Counted from the first letter of the stretch, positions 28,101 through 36,905 are shown. The stretch: DNA of 64,000 bases from Mariniphaga sp041684965 (GCA_041684965.1 JAWLGR010000024.1:8763-72762); one strand, 5' to 3'. The notes: generated from the letters alone by a model not told the origin. A program made the numbers and translations.

Positions 28101-29614
28101 AGGTTTGCATTTCCTTCCAAGAAACTCAGAATGGGTGAGCGGAGAAACTGATCGGTTATTTTGGAAAGCTCCTCACCATTCAACCCTAATAAACCGGCAA
28201 GTGAGGTGATATTTTCCTGCACACTATCAAATCCACTACCTATTCCTTTGAGGGCCGAAGGTGCTGTTGCAGTGTTTTTTTTCAGAAATTCGTAGATTTT
28301 GCTTTTGAAGGATTTGTATTCCAGCGCACGTATCTGGTAAGCGCCGGAACTTTCCTGCATGCTCAGTATTTTTAGAATATCTTCGTGAGAGTCGTTTCCT
28401 TCCAGTCTGGGAACCTCTGACTGATGACCTATTGCCATTGAAACCCATTGCTTTTTCAGCCGGGCCAAAAAGACTGTCATCCTATCGAACAGGTTGGGAC
28501 TTTTAAGAATGTTGCTTTTTTCCGTCTGAAATACATTGCTGATGTTCATCACCGGTAGAATTCCGTATGGCTGGTTGCCGATTTTCAAAGCAGCGTGTAA
28601 ACCTCTGGCTTTGACATATTTTGAATAATGTTGCCAAATCAATTCATGTTCTTCACTGCTCAGTTGGTTTCCCGAAAGCATAAAAAGGGGTTGGGCACCC
28701 AGCGCAAACCAGAAGGCTTTTTGAACCAGTTCATTTAGTAAAGGAGGTGTTTTATCGGCATGTTGAACATGTTTTAAATGATCGGATTCAAATCCCAGGC
28801 TTTTACCGAGATACCTTCCATTTGTCATGATGTGGATATCGGAAACAGCGGTATTGGAATCCGTTTCCAGGTTGAGTCCTTTCACCGCATATTCATAACT
28901 GTCGCCCACCTCAAATTCATCTTTTGCAGAGTGTCCGCTTTTGGCATTTTCGGTATTATTCGTGGGCGTGCCGTAATTTAAAAATGAAAATCCCTGAGTG
29001 TATTGATGATTGTCGAACAAATCGGCCAGGCCTTTGGACGGAAACTGGGGATCTTTATCGTAACGATACCCGCTGACAATTACTTTTTCAAATTTTGTGT
29101 CTTTCGGATCAATTTTGATTTTTATTCCCATTCCGGCTTTCACTGCCAGGTTAAAATCCTGTAGCCATTTGTCGCCCTCACCCAAAACGGTCAGCCCTTC
29201 GCGGTCTATTACCGAACCGTCTGCTTTGTAAGAGGGTTTTTGGTCGCCTTCTTTGTACAGATAAAATACCAGCCTGTCGGGCAGCCATTTGAAATAAAAA
29301 GAAGGCTCCTCTTCGTTTATGTCCGCGTTTACCTGCCTGTCCAACTCATCTCCACTTATTTGCACAAGCCAGGAAGAGCGGTAAACACCATATTTTGCTA
29401 CCAGTTCCTCCCATGCAGTTTTTTTTTCTTCATTAGATGTGATCGCTGTAAAAGCTTTTACATCTGCTTTTTCTTCCATGGAAAGATTTGGATTATGGCT
29501 TTGCAAAAAAACGGTATCGGGAAATGCTCTAATCCATAACTCTTCTCCTACAAACCGTGTTTCGAGTTTCAACGGAAATAATAAAATGGGAATATTGGAA
29601 ACTGGATGTGCCAT
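25199..29614 (-). CDS. LETRF-family giant protein, locus A copy, with barrel-sandwich (lipoyl-like) insertion
   Basis: 1471 aa, no signal peptide. The N-terminus IPILLFPLKLETRF (8-21) is followed at once by ELWIRAFPDTVFL, a block for YGVYRSSWLVQIS, LPDRLVFYLYKEGD and NYGTPTNNTENAKSGHS. Around residues 605-665 there is a block resembling a biotinyl/lipoyl barrel-sandwich hybrid (AAVEKGDVVITVLSS; ITAPFHGTIKKIRVQADEIV; TPGTPLFSLLNE) without the modifiable lysine. Further on come YRLDAWITSLAARRF, GIYFGAYGWIEELEK, GIIHTPGAAQTVASSVF and LLGYQLERHLHENN. The 2374-aa protein of locus B has the same blocks but lacks the barrel-sandwich insertion. It is preceded by the 74-aa coiled-coil gene (33-bp gap). 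Function unknown; the size suggests a scaffold. Confidence 0.85.
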   Translation of the reverse strand: MAHPVSNIPILLFPLKLETRFVGEELWIRAFPDTVFLQSHNPNLSMEEKADVKAFTAITSNEEKKTAWEELVAKYGVYRSSWLVQISGDELDRQVNADINEEEPSFYFKWLPDRLVFYLYKEGDQKPSYKADGSVIDREGLTVLGEGDKWLQDFNLAVKAGMGIKIKIDPKDTKFEKVIVSGYRYDKDPQFPSKGLADLFDNHQYTQGFSFLNYGTPTNNTENAKSGHSAKDEFEVGDSYEYAVKGLNLETDSNTAVSDIHIMTNGRYLGKSLGFESDHLKHVQHADKTPPLLNELVQKAFWFALGAQPLFMLSGNQLSSEEHELIWQHYSKYVKARGLHAALKIGNQPYGILPVMNISNVFQTEKSNILKSPNLFDRMTVFLARLKKQWVSMAIGHQSEVPRLEGNDSHEDILKILSMQESSGAYQIRALEYKSFKSKIYEFLKKNTATAPSALKGIGSGFDSVQENITSLAGLLGLNGEELSKITDQFLRSPILSFLEGNANLVSFENGKSVVTDHQGNKLNEGDSDNDYFFFAEENLENFQEFINTLRDQKEDELMQYKGNLSLFTDLFFRSYINACQLYFREIIFEPGIADSAGSQNFKISSVEKTEGAAVEKGDVVITVLSSNSKNIMITAPFHGTIKKIRVQADEIVTPGTPLFSLLNETKFNEIKSALIELGQEIINSLQSIPEEKERKDAQMKAVGEAIDLNSYRLDAWITSLAARRFDEIRTNPKYEKGIYFGAYGWIEELEKVTPVNPESLTDIYREAGGIIHTPGAAQTVASSVFKNSFLTHEQEEDSNPFTINLTSDRIQKSQFLLDGIRQGQQLEALLGYQLERHLHENNLHEEIYALREAFPLYENATGNTTGFVNLSVIDGLKAIKNKEDLPVQINTPTKELVKKQIEKLEDTMDGSLDILFYEAGYQVTQGNLSQAAAALDATKGEQEPPEIESLKTKIPGTGIKHKLVMVFQPNKEQISIENTRAFTEPHLEKWLRENIGPMDKIGCVVELRAIQDDNLIETVNVPLAELNISYLDFLALSDDPVSDGASELELRIRNAVLNKGGNVSEKIKYVITTEKPADEQSLAHALVVAQTAKSMLGKYRCLKSDDLTMDSENIRFDQKALNEIRNDRLLPLVERLKEIAALDLNEINVLKFLSNFDLESAKTAFLENTPVNTAKLKNAIDSKINAAEDLFFQFSTQNNFNRAFELLQQVAKTLLGETFILLPPATCSGHFSQMINSKNQQLLVGNPADNSSVQVWGQERIKNWVQGIAQVYENTELFEDWLMVRSAWSQSVKISENYNYTVVQGPTLLQYPWVALSKQEIDLVLEKQFTSQQVFTDSGSGETYPLPDGSYYPEGCESTVLFAPKNIDPENPVFGLVIEEFPEHIPDTKINTGLSFNYNIPNNEPPQAILLAIHPKAGQESDFFWSEDNLRDILYDTMDLYKIRMVDLEAIREYGYVLPMTWWFNIPGNK

Positions 29615-29647
29615 AAATGTATGTGTTTCTCAGGCAAATCACTGAGG

Positions 29648-29872
29648 TTATTTTTCAGAACTTTTTGAATTATGCATTATGGTATCTTTACCATCAGTTT
29701 TTCCGGGTGGTTCCTTTTCTGTTAATTCTTCTAAAACCTGAATGGCGCCACTTATCCGAAGCATGGTGTTGCCTAATTGGGTTGTCTCTTGTTCCAATGC
29801 AACTAATCGCTCTTGTCCTTTTTGATATTCTTTTTTTAATTCTTCCAGACGAGCTGTTATGTCTGATTTCAT
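29648..29872 (-). CDS. Small coiled-coil protein, first gene of locus A
   Basis: 74 aa: an amphipathic helix (ARLEELKKEYQKGQERLVAL, then NTMLRISGAIQVLEELTEKE) with a short polar tail. The RISGAIQVLEEL motif is familiar to me from tiny proteins beside phage-tail-like or other large structural operons, annotated without function; this is memory, not a search. It is the first gene of the operon, 33 bp before the LETRF gene. It may cap, oligomerise or chaperone the giant proteins. It has no counterpart in locus B. Confidence 0.7.
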   Translation of the reverse strand: MKSDITARLEELKKEYQKGQERLVALEQETTQLGNTMLRISGAIQVLEELTEKEPPGKTDGKDTIMHNSKSSEK

Positions 29873-30787
29873 CTCATTAAATTTTATTAATACTTGATGG
29901 CATTTAATGTACCCACTTATAATGAATTATCTGTGTGGCAAAATACTTCAACCCGCGTCTTATCACTTAAGGGATTAGAAATTTGAAATTCAATTTAATG
30001 ATAATAAAGAATAGAATACCCGTTTATCTTAATCAATACAATTTATGAATATTTAATTTAAAATCAATTTAATTTTCAGACTTTTTATGCCTGATTTTTA
30101 TTTCCATAAATCATATCTGCTTTGCATTAGATTAAGACGGGGGTTCCGAATTTGGATCATTATTGGTGAGAAAGTTCGGTTCGTAAGTTTAGATGTTAGA
30201 ATTAGTAAGTTAAGCTTCATTAACTGAGCTTTTTATTTTTTGATGTCTGCGATTGGACAGGTATTTAACAAAATGATCTTGAAATTACAAAATTTAATCC
30301 TCGAAATCTTAACTGAGAATAAATTACCGCCTGGAGCGTTACATCATTTGTTTTAGTTTAATATGAAATTCGGTATATATTCGGTACAAATTCGGTACAA
30401 ATTCGCAATTTCGCGAATTTGTACCGAATTTGTACCGAATTTATTGCGAATTTATACTGTCTCAGATATACCCCGGAGAACTATCTGGTAAAAACTTTGA
30501 TGAAAAAATAAATCATTAACAATTCAAATAGTCATAAACTTTTAGGCAGCGGGTGTTTAAATCCGGATAACCTAAATTATTATCCGGAGTTAGGGAATAA
30601 TTTATGAAAAACTCAGACTGGTACTTTTTAAAGACCAAAAATTGCAGGCAATAATCAATATTTAAATCCTGTCTATCATTCTCTACAATTCTCTTTTGCC
30701 GCTGAAGCTGAAGGAAGCCCGGCATTGCAGATTAAGCATTGGTTTCATAGGATTCATGTTATGGTGGGAGCGTCTCATGATATTCAC
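29873..30787. other. Long non-coding gap upstream of locus A
   Basis: 915 bp without a convincing gene. It must hold the promoter of locus A (read leftwards), but I could not find a TTG / TAnnTTTG pair at proper spacing. It holds the large inverted repeat listed separately. A 69-codon frame on the - strand near 30516-30725 has no protein-like pattern that I trust. Confidence 0.6.
30379..30440. repeat. 28-bp perfect inverted repeat built from 11-bp units
   Basis: Two 28-bp arms (30379-30406 and 30413-30440) are exact reverse complements around a 6-base loop. Each arm contains the unit attcggtacaa twice, followed by attcgc. A third, degenerate unit (attcggtatat) precedes the left arm, and ttattgcgaa follows the right. 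The stem is not GC-rich and no T-run follows, so it does not look like a normal terminator. It lies about 510 bp upstream of the first gene of locus A. The 11-bp period is close to one helical turn, which would suit repeated protein binding or a cruciform. Confidence 0.9.
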
Positions 30788-32002
30788 TTATTCCTCACTT
30801 CTATCTTTCAGTCCATGGAAAATTGCCAATCCACCCGTAGATGTTTCTTTATAGAGGCTTGGAAGATCTCTTCCGGTTTGGTTCATAGTGCTCACCACCT
30901 GGTCAAAACTAATAAAATGCCGTCCATCGGAAAGCATGGCATAATCTTTATGATTCAGAGCACGTGCCGCTGCCATTGCATTTCTTTCAATACATGGAAT
31001 TTGTACAAGCCCAAGAACGGGGTCGCAGGTTAATCCGAGATGATGTTCCAATCCCATTTCAGCGGCATATTCAACCTGGAAAATACTACCTCCGCTTAAC
31101 TGCGTGAGGGCAGCTGATCCCATTGCACATGCTGTTCCCACTTCTCCCTGACATCCCACTTCGGCACCCGAGATAGAAGCATTCTTTTTTACCAGATTTC
31201 CTATAATTCCGGCGGTAGCCAATGCACGCAGAATTTTCTTATCCGAGCTATCGTAATATTTCTGGTAATAATAAAGTACGGCAGGTACTACACCACTTCC
31301 ACCACAAGTAGGAGAGGTAACAATTACCCCGCCACCGGCATTCTCTTCAGAAACAGCTAGTGCATATGCATACAACATGGATCGCTTGCGAATATAGCCT
31401 TTAAAGTTTTTTGCCTTTGACAAAATTGAACCCGCTTTTCTGGGAAGTTTCAATGCTCCGGGTAATGTGCCGTCAGCATCAAGTCCCCGATGGATTGAGT
31501 CTTTCATAACTTTCCATACTTCTTCCAGGTAATCCCAGATAGCTGTGCTTTCAAATTTCTCTACATAACCCCAGATTGGCTTTCCACTTTTATAACACCA
31601 GTCAAGGATACCTGCCATTGTTGCAACCGGATAGATGGATTGTTCCTCCGGCCTGGAATTATCATCAATGACAGAACCTCCTCCAATACTGTAGGCAGTC
31701 CATGATTTTATGATGTTGTTGCGAACATCGAATGCCTCAAATTTCATCCCATTGGGATGTTTTGGCAAGAATTCCTCAGGTTGTTCAATAATTTCCAATT
31801 TTCTGCCTTCAAACAATTCACTTAATACGGCAAGTGTTAAATGCCCTTTGGCAGTGGCAGCAAGGCTTCCATATAAAGTTATTTTGTAGGAACCGGCCTC
31901 GCTTGTCAATTCCAAAAAATGCTGAGCTGCTTTTCGAGGGCCCATCGTATGGCTGCTTGAAGGGCCATGTCCAATTTTATATATCTCTTTTATTGATTCC
32001 AT
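30788..32002 (-). CDS. sdaA: L-serine dehydratase (single-chain, iron-sulfur)
   Basis: 404 aa. It deaminates L-serine to pyruvate and ammonia in the cytoplasm using a 4Fe-4S cluster. The N-terminal beta-domain motif GHGPSSSHTMGPRKAA (residues 11-26) and the alpha-domain motif VTSPTCGGSGVVPA are diagnostic. The cluster cysteines are in SPTCGGSG, GTACAMGSAAL and GLVQIPCIERNAMAA. The length is the usual one for the fused single-chain form. It lies alone, with its own promoter and no operon partner. It is a housekeeping gene separating locus A from the rest of the accessory material. Confidence 0.95.
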   Translation of the reverse strand: MESIKEIYKIGHGPSSSHTMGPRKAAQHFLELTSEAGSYKITLYGSLAATAKGHLTLAVLSELFEGRKLEIIEQPEEFLPKHPNGMKFEAFDVRNNIIKSWTAYSIGGGSVIDDNSRPEEQSIYPVATMAGILDWCYKSGKPIWGYVEKFESTAIWDYLEEVWKVMKDSIHRGLDADGTLPGALKLPRKAGSILSKAKNFKGYIRKRSMLYAYALAVSEENAGGGVIVTSPTCGGSGVVPAVLYYYQKYYDSSDKKILRALATAGIIGNLVKKNASISGAEVGCQGEVGTACAMGSAALTQLSGGSIFQVEYAAEMGLEHHLGLTCDPVLGLVQIPCIERNAMAAARALNHKDYAMLSDGRHFISFDQVVSTMNQTGRDLPSLYKETSTGGLAIFHGLKDRSEE

Positions 32003-32049
32003 AACAAGTTATATCTGATCGTAAAAGTATTTAAATGAATTCAAGAAAT

Positions 32050-32081
32050 CAAGTATAGAATAGAACTATTGGAGTATCAAC
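32050..32081 (-). promoter_or_regulatory. Bacteroidota-type promoter of the serine dehydratase gene
   Basis: Read on the - strand, a GTTG element (32078-32081) is followed after 20 bases by TATACTTG (32050-32057), seven of eight bases of the TAnnTTTG -7 consensus for the Bacteroidota primary sigma factor. It lies about 50 bp before the start codon. Confidence 0.5.
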
Positions 32082-32267
32082 TTCGTATATGGAATGTTAA
32101 AATTCCACAGGATTAAATATTTTCTTCAAAATAATTAATAGTTAAAGATTTAGCATAAATTCAAAATGAAACGAACATGAATTTTGGAAGAATGCGACAT
32201 TCATAAACACGCAAGAACAAAATTCATCGTGAGTTTCATCCGATCATTGAAATTAAATATTACACGG

Positions 32268-32852
32268 ATGAAAACGATTGTTCTGGTTCTGTTAATAGTC
32301 TTTACCTGCATGTGTACCACCGGACAAGATTCCGGCAGGAAAGGCTATATTGGAATGATGATTGGCCCATCTTATCCATACAGTAATTTTGCGAATAAGG
32401 GAAATTTTTATCATGGTTATGCTGAAACAGGATTAAACATCAGCTTGTTAAATTTTGGATATAAAATCTGGAGGAATTTTGGAGTAACGGCAGGCTGGTT
32501 TGGAATAGCTAATCCTGTTGATTATTTTGGTACTCAAGGAATGTGGGGAGTTGGGGCAATAATGGCAGGACCATTAATATCATTTCCATTAAATGAAAAA
32601 TTTGATCTGGATTTAAAGGGAATGTTAGGTTATACTTTACTAACAAGAAATTTTGAAAACAGTAGTGAAGCTGCCTCAGCTGTCGGTCCGGGTTATGAAG
32701 CGGGAATAATGCTTCGATACAGCATTGCTAGAAAATGGTGTTTGCTGATGAATCTGGAAACTTTTAATACACTACTTGACATTCAACCCGATCAAGATCC
32801 AAAAGTTTCAATAATTAATTTATCATTTGGTATTGCATACCGGTTAAAGTAA
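32268..32852 (+). CDS. Small outer-membrane beta-barrel protein
   Basis: 194 aa from the ATG at 32268, chosen because it begins a clean signal peptide (MKTIVLVLLIVFTCMCTTGQ). The longer frame from 32184 adds 28 polar residues that look like leader. The mature part is a run of amphipathic strands with Gly/aromatic turns (GYIGMMIGPSYPYSNFANKG, WRNFGVTAGWFGI, LDLKGMLGYTLLTRNF, INLSFGIAYRLK), typical of an 8-strand barrel such as porin-family proteins of Bacteroidota. The ligand or role is not visible. It stands alone, facing the iron transporter operon. Confidence 0.75.
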   Translation: MKTIVLVLLIVFTCMCTTGQDSGRKGYIGMMIGPSYPYSNFANKGNFYHGYAETGLNISLLNFGYKIWRNFGVTAGWFGIANPVDYFGTQGMWGVGAIMAGPLISFPLNEKFDLDLKGMLGYTLLTRNFENSSEAASAVGPGYEAGIMLRYSIARKWCLLMNLETFNTLLDIQPDQDPKVSIINLSFGIAYRLK

Positions 32853-33121
32853 AATTGAAACAGAAAAAAAACGATTGATTCTAAACAAAAGCAGTAAAAT
32901 AACTAACAATGCTTACCTTATCTGTTTACCCAAAGCAGACACTTCAGGGGAAAATAAAAAGATTATTTCGGTTCAGCTGATAAAGTTGAAAAAGAAACTA
33001 TGAGGAGGGGAAGAAATAAAGTTTATTTTTTCAGCTGTTAATGCTCAGGTTATAGGATCTAAAAATATTATGCCCATGAAAATAGGTTCCGCCTGACAAA
33101 TCCTGCTATTAACAAGGCAGT

Positions 33122-34180
33122 CTATTTAATTATCCATACATTTTCTTCATCAACAGTAAGATAAAGTTGATTAGTGGTTAAATGTGTATATGGGGGGATG
33201 TGTACAAGAATATCCCTGGGTGTTTTCCCCTTAGGTTGAGTTCTGCAGACAAGTTCGGTGTATTCACCCATGAAGGTACTTTTTATGATATTAACGGGTA
33301 TGGCACCGGGCTGAGGAACCGGATGTGCTGAAAATGAATTTGGCCTGATTGATATGACAACTTCACTGTGACTGGAAATGGCAGATGTTGCTGTAAGGAC
33401 TCCGATTTCTGAATCGATTTTATTTTTGTCAATGATTATTCCATGAAAAGTATTTGTTTTTCCAAAGAAGTGAGCAACGTATTTGTTTGACGGGTGATTA
33501 TAAATTTCGGCAGGGGTTCCTACCTGCTTTATCAGTCCTTTTTTCATAACTACCACCCGGTCGGCAATAGCCAGTACATCCTTTGTGTCGTGTGTGACGA
33601 AAATAGCTGTTGTTTTGGCTAATTTAAGTATTTCACGTATCTCCTCCCGGATGGAATTTTTTTTCACGGAATCGATGTTTGAAAAAGGCTCATCCATGAG
33701 CAGGATGCCTGGATTAGGGGCAAGAGCTCTTGCGAGTGCTACCCGCTGTCTTTGTCCTCCCGACAATTGGTGGGGATATCTTTTTTCGTAGCCTGAAAGA
33801 CCAGTCAATTCCAGCATGTTTTGGGCTATATTTTCCTGCTCCATTTTCGACATTCTTTTTAATCCGAAAGTGATGTTTTTTAATACTGATTTGTGCGGGA
33901 ATAGTGCATAGTCTTGAAAAACAACACCAATTCCCCGTTTGTTGGGTTCAATAAATGTATTTTCATCAGCCACTATGCGATTTTTGATAATAACCGTTCC
34001 CTTTTCGGCATATTCAAATCCGGCGATAATCCGCAGTGCGGTAGTTTTTCCACATCCACTTTCACCGAGCAGTGCTGTAATTTGTCCCTCTTCCACCTGA
34101 AGACTAACATTCTCCAGTGAACGGTATTTATTCCCCGGGTATCTTTTTGTTAAATTTTTTGTTTCAAGAATGATAGACAT
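33122..34180 (-). CDS. fbpC: Iron(III) ABC transporter, ATP-binding protein
   Basis: 352 aa. The nucleotide-binding domain has Walker A GESGCGKTT (39-47), signature LSGGQRQRVALARAL, Walker B ILLMDEPFSNID and the switch His in FVTHDTKD. The C-terminal 110 residues form the TOBE-type regulatory domain found in the FbpC/PotA group (VVISIRPNSFSAHP). The start overlaps the permease gene by 17 bp, so the two are translationally coupled. It powers uptake of ferric iron together with the two upstream genes. Confidence 0.92.
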   Translation of the reverse strand: MSIILETKNLTKRYPGNKYRSLENVSLQVEEGQITALLGESGCGKTTALRIIAGFEYAEKGTVIIKNRIVADENTFIEPNKRGIGVVFQDYALFPHKSVLKNITFGLKRMSKMEQENIAQNMLELTGLSGYEKRYPHQLSGGQRQRVALARALAPNPGILLMDEPFSNIDSVKKNSIREEIREILKLAKTTAIFVTHDTKDVLAIADRVVVMKKGLIKQVGTPAEIYNHPSNKYVAHFFGKTNTFHGIIIDKNKIDSEIGVLTATSAISSHSEVVISIRPNSFSAHPVPQPGAIPVNIIKSTFMGEYTELVCRTQPKGKTPRDILVHIPPYTHLTTNQLYLTVDEENVWIIK

Positions 34181-35831
34181 AGCCTTGTTTTTTTAAGGTT
34201 CTTCTTAAAAACATAACGGAAAGGAGGCCTGTAATTACTATAATCATTGAGGCAGGAGCAGCTTCTGCAATACGTTCATCCGAAGCATATTCAAATGCGC
34301 GTATAGCTAATGTATCAAAATTAAAGGGACGCAGAATGAGTGTAATAGGCAGTTCTTTTAAAACATCAATAAAAACCAGCAATCCTCCGGCCAGAATGCC
34401 CGGATGTATGACAGGTAAGAGAATGCTGAATAGTGTTTTTTTGTTGGAAACACCTAGTGAACGTGAGGCTTCATCGAGTGACACTGAAGTTTTGGTCATT
34501 GTGCTTTCAATACTATTATATCCTACTGCCATAAATCTTACTGTATAGCCAAAAATTAATGTTATCCATGAGCCGGTTAAAATTATTCTTGATAACCCAT
34601 CTGTGATAGCAGCCAGTTGGTTGTCTATCCAGATAAAAGGTACAAGAAGTCCAACTGCTATAATTGCTCCTGGAATGGCATACCCGGTAGTTGCAAAACG
34701 AGCTAAGGATCTGGCTGTTTTGGACGGGAAAGTTCTTACCGTAAAACCTATTAAAGTGGAAAGAAAGACTACAGAACCTGCAGCTGTGAAAGCAAGGATA
34801 AAACTATTCTGCAGTAATTGCAAAAAACGATAGTCAAAGGTTAAATGGCTGGTTTGAATGCTCCAGTAAGCCAGCATGGAAACAGGAAAAACGAATCCAA
34901 GCAGAACTGGTAACGAAACAAGTATCATTGCAACAGTACCTTTAATGGGAGAAAGTCTTTGGGTTCGCAGTGGCCGGTAATTGGCTCCTGTGGTATCGTA
35001 ACGGCGGTTTCCCCTGTTCACCCTTTCGGTTATTAACAACAAGAAAACAAACAGCATCAATAGACTGCTCAGTTTGATTGCTGAGACCGGACTTCCAAAT
35101 GCAAACCAGGCCGTAAATATTCCTGTTGTAAAAGTATCCACACCAAAATAAGTTACAAGTCCATAATCATTAAGTACCTCCATCAATGCCAACGAAACTC
35201 CTGCTGCCAATGCCGGGCGTGATAAAGGAAGCACAATTCTAAAGAATACCGACAGCGGCTTATGACCAAGAGAATAGCCAGCTTCAAGGATGGATGCCGA
35301 TTGCTGACTGAACCATGTTCTTGCAATCAGATAAACATATGGGTAAAGAGCCAGTGACAATATAATAATAGCCCCAGGAAGTGATAAGATATTGAAGAAT
35401 AAAAACTGACCAGTTTCCAGTCCGAAGTTGTTTCTGAGAAAAACATAAAACGGTGAGGTATAATCCAGCATCCCCACCCAGGTGAATCCAAGAATATAGG
35501 CTGGAATGGCTATTGGAAGGATTAAAAGCCATTCAAGAATTTTTTGCCCAGGAAAAGTGTACATACTAACCAGCCAGGCTGTAGAAATGCCTATGACAGT
35601 AACCAAAATCGCAACACCTGCCATTATTTGGAGTGTATTGGAAGTATAGGCAGGCAGCAAATTAGAGGTTATATGTTGCCATGCAGCATCACCAGGGCTG
35701 AACAGATGTGTGAAGATTACCAATAAAGGAAAAGCTACTGCTATACAGACAACAGTTGTAATCCCCATCCAGCCATTGAAATAATTTTTTCGGCGGACAG
35801 GATTCAATACTCTTGAGAAGAAAGTGTCCAT
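34164..35831 (-). CDS. fbpB: Iron(III) ABC transporter, fused permease
   Basis: 555 aa with about twelve hydrophobic segments, the fused two-domain permease form. Both halves carry the EAA loop that docks on the ATPase: EAGYSLGHKPLSVFFRIVLP and DEASRSLGVSNKKTLFSILL. The length and duplication are normal for FbpB/SfuB. The binding-protein gene ends 7 bp upstream. Confidence 0.92.
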   Translation of the reverse strand: MDTFFSRVLNPVRRKNYFNGWMGITTVVCIAVAFPLLVIFTHLFSPGDAAWQHITSNLLPAYTSNTLQIMAGVAILVTVIGISTAWLVSMYTFPGQKILEWLLILPIAIPAYILGFTWVGMLDYTSPFYVFLRNNFGLETGQFLFFNILSLPGAIIILSLALYPYVYLIARTWFSQQSASILEAGYSLGHKPLSVFFRIVLPLSRPALAAGVSLALMEVLNDYGLVTYFGVDTFTTGIFTAWFAFGSPVSAIKLSSLLMLFVFLLLITERVNRGNRRYDTTGANYRPLRTQRLSPIKGTVAMILVSLPVLLGFVFPVSMLAYWSIQTSHLTFDYRFLQLLQNSFILAFTAAGSVVFLSTLIGFTVRTFPSKTARSLARFATTGYAIPGAIIAVGLLVPFIWIDNQLAAITDGLSRIILTGSWITLIFGYTVRFMAVGYNSIESTMTKTSVSLDEASRSLGVSNKKTLFSILLPVIHPGILAGGLLVFIDVLKELPITLILRPFNFDTLAIRAFEYASDERIAEAAPASMIIVITGLLSVMFLRRTLKKQGYVYHS

Positions 35832-35838
35832 AAAATAT

Positions 35839-36864
35839 TTAATTCCATCCGGCCTTATTAAAGGTTATCATGGCATCATGTATATGATTTCCCAACTGGT
35901 GTAACGGGATGGAGTCAATTTTAAACTCACCCCAGCTTTTCAGCAATTCCGGCCATTCAACATTCGGGTTCATGGGGTATTCAAAATTTTCATTTGTGAA
36001 CACAGATTGTGCATGTTCACTCAGTAAAAATTCAGTAAGCAACAGGGCATTTTCATAATTTGGCGCATTGGCGGTAATCCCTATGCCGCTGACATTGACA
36101 TGTGTCCCCCGATCGTTTTGGTTGGGGAAGAAAACGCCCATTTGTGAGGCAACTTTACGCTCTTCACTGTTGGTTGATTGAAGCATCAAACCCATATAAT
36201 ACGTGTTGGCAATGGCAATATCACCTGCTCCGGCAGCTATCCCCTTAATCTGGTCCCTGTCGTTGCCAATGGGTGAGCGGGCCATGTTATTTACAATGCC
36301 CTTTGCCCAGCTAATGGCACCTTCTTCGCCATGAGCGGCAATGATTGATGCCATTAATGTTTGATTGTAATGGTTTTGTGAAGACCTGACTAAAAGGCGG
36401 CCTTGCCATTTTTCATCAGTCAAAGATTCATAACTGTCGAGCTCTGAAGGGGAAATGCGTTCTTTAGGATAAATAATCACTCTGGCTCGTTTGGTGAACC
36501 CAAGCCAGTAGTTTTCATTGTCCCGAAAATGGGAGGGGACCAGTAATATGGCTTTTTCAGAATTGATTGGTTGCAACAATCCTTTTTCTTTGGCAATGAT
36601 AAGCCGTCCTGCGTCGGCAGTAATAAATATATCGGCTGGTGACCGCTCTCCCTCCATTTCCAGCCTGTTCAACAGTTGATCTGAACTTGCTTTTACCAGA
36701 TTAACCCGAATGCCAGTCTGATCGGTGAACTCATGAAACAGATTTTCGTCAGTCTGATAATGCCGGCCGGAATAAACATTAACTTCATCGGTAGATTGCG
36801 TACACCCTTCTATCAGCATTAAAATAAAAGAAATAATAAGTGGTAATATATAGGATAATTTCAT
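35839..36864 (-). CDS. fbpA: Iron(III)-binding lipoprotein of the ABC transporter
   Basis: 341 aa. The signal peptide ends in LIEGC, probably a lipobox, so the protein is membrane-anchored as usual in this phylum. The mature start VNVYSGRHYQTDENLF matches the ferric-binding proteins, in which this His is a ligand. The paired tyrosines in ANTYYMGLMLQS correspond to the two Fe-binding Tyr residues of FbpA. It is first in the fbpA-fbpB-fbpC operon. A Fur-type operator lies over its promoter. Confidence 0.9.
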   Translation of the reverse strand: MKLSYILPLIISFILMLIEGCTQSTDEVNVYSGRHYQTDENLFHEFTDQTGIRVNLVKASSDQLLNRLEMEGERSPADIFITADAGRLIIAKEKGLLQPINSEKAILLVPSHFRDNENYWLGFTKRARVIIYPKERISPSELDSYESLTDEKWQGRLLVRSSQNHYNQTLMASIIAAHGEEGAISWAKGIVNNMARSPIGNDRDQIKGIAAGAGDIAIANTYYMGLMLQSTNSEERKVASQMGVFFPNQNDRGTHVNVSGIGITANAPNYENALLLTEFLLSEHAQSVFTNENFEYPMNPNVEWPELLKSWGEFKIDSIPLHQLGNHIHDAMITFNKAGWN

Positions 36865-36881
36865 CTTAAATTATTTTGTTG

Positions 36882-36905
36882 CAAATCTAATTAGAATCAT
36901 TCTAA
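36882..36905 (-). promoter_or_regulatory. Promoter with overlapping Fur-family 7-1-7 operator for fbpABC
   Basis: TTAGAATCATTCTAA (36891-36905) is a perfect 7-1-7 inverted repeat of the kind bound by Fur/PerR-family repressors. Directly downstream on the - strand is TAGATTTG (36882-36889), an exact TAnnTTTG -7 element, 18 bp before the fbpA start. The operator sits in the -33/-7 spacer, so bound repressor would block RNA polymerase. Given the iron transporter it serves, iron-dependent Fur repression is the simplest reading. Confidence 0.75.

Noticed and set aside
12497..29872. Locus A as a prophage, type VI secretion or contractile injection system
   Set aside because: The S74 fibre and tiny coiled-coil gene suggest it, but no sheath, tube, baseplate, spike, AAA+ ATPase, capsid or terminase motif is present in either locus.
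30516..30725. 69-codon - strand frame after the serine dehydratase gene
   Set aside because: No recognisable motif and no operon link; protein pattern too weak.
32920..33110. Eroded coding fragment on the + strand (SVQLIKLKKKL, then EEIKFIFSAVNAQVIGSKNI)
   Set aside because: It reads partly like protein but has an internal stop and no recognisable family, so it is not called as a pseudogene.
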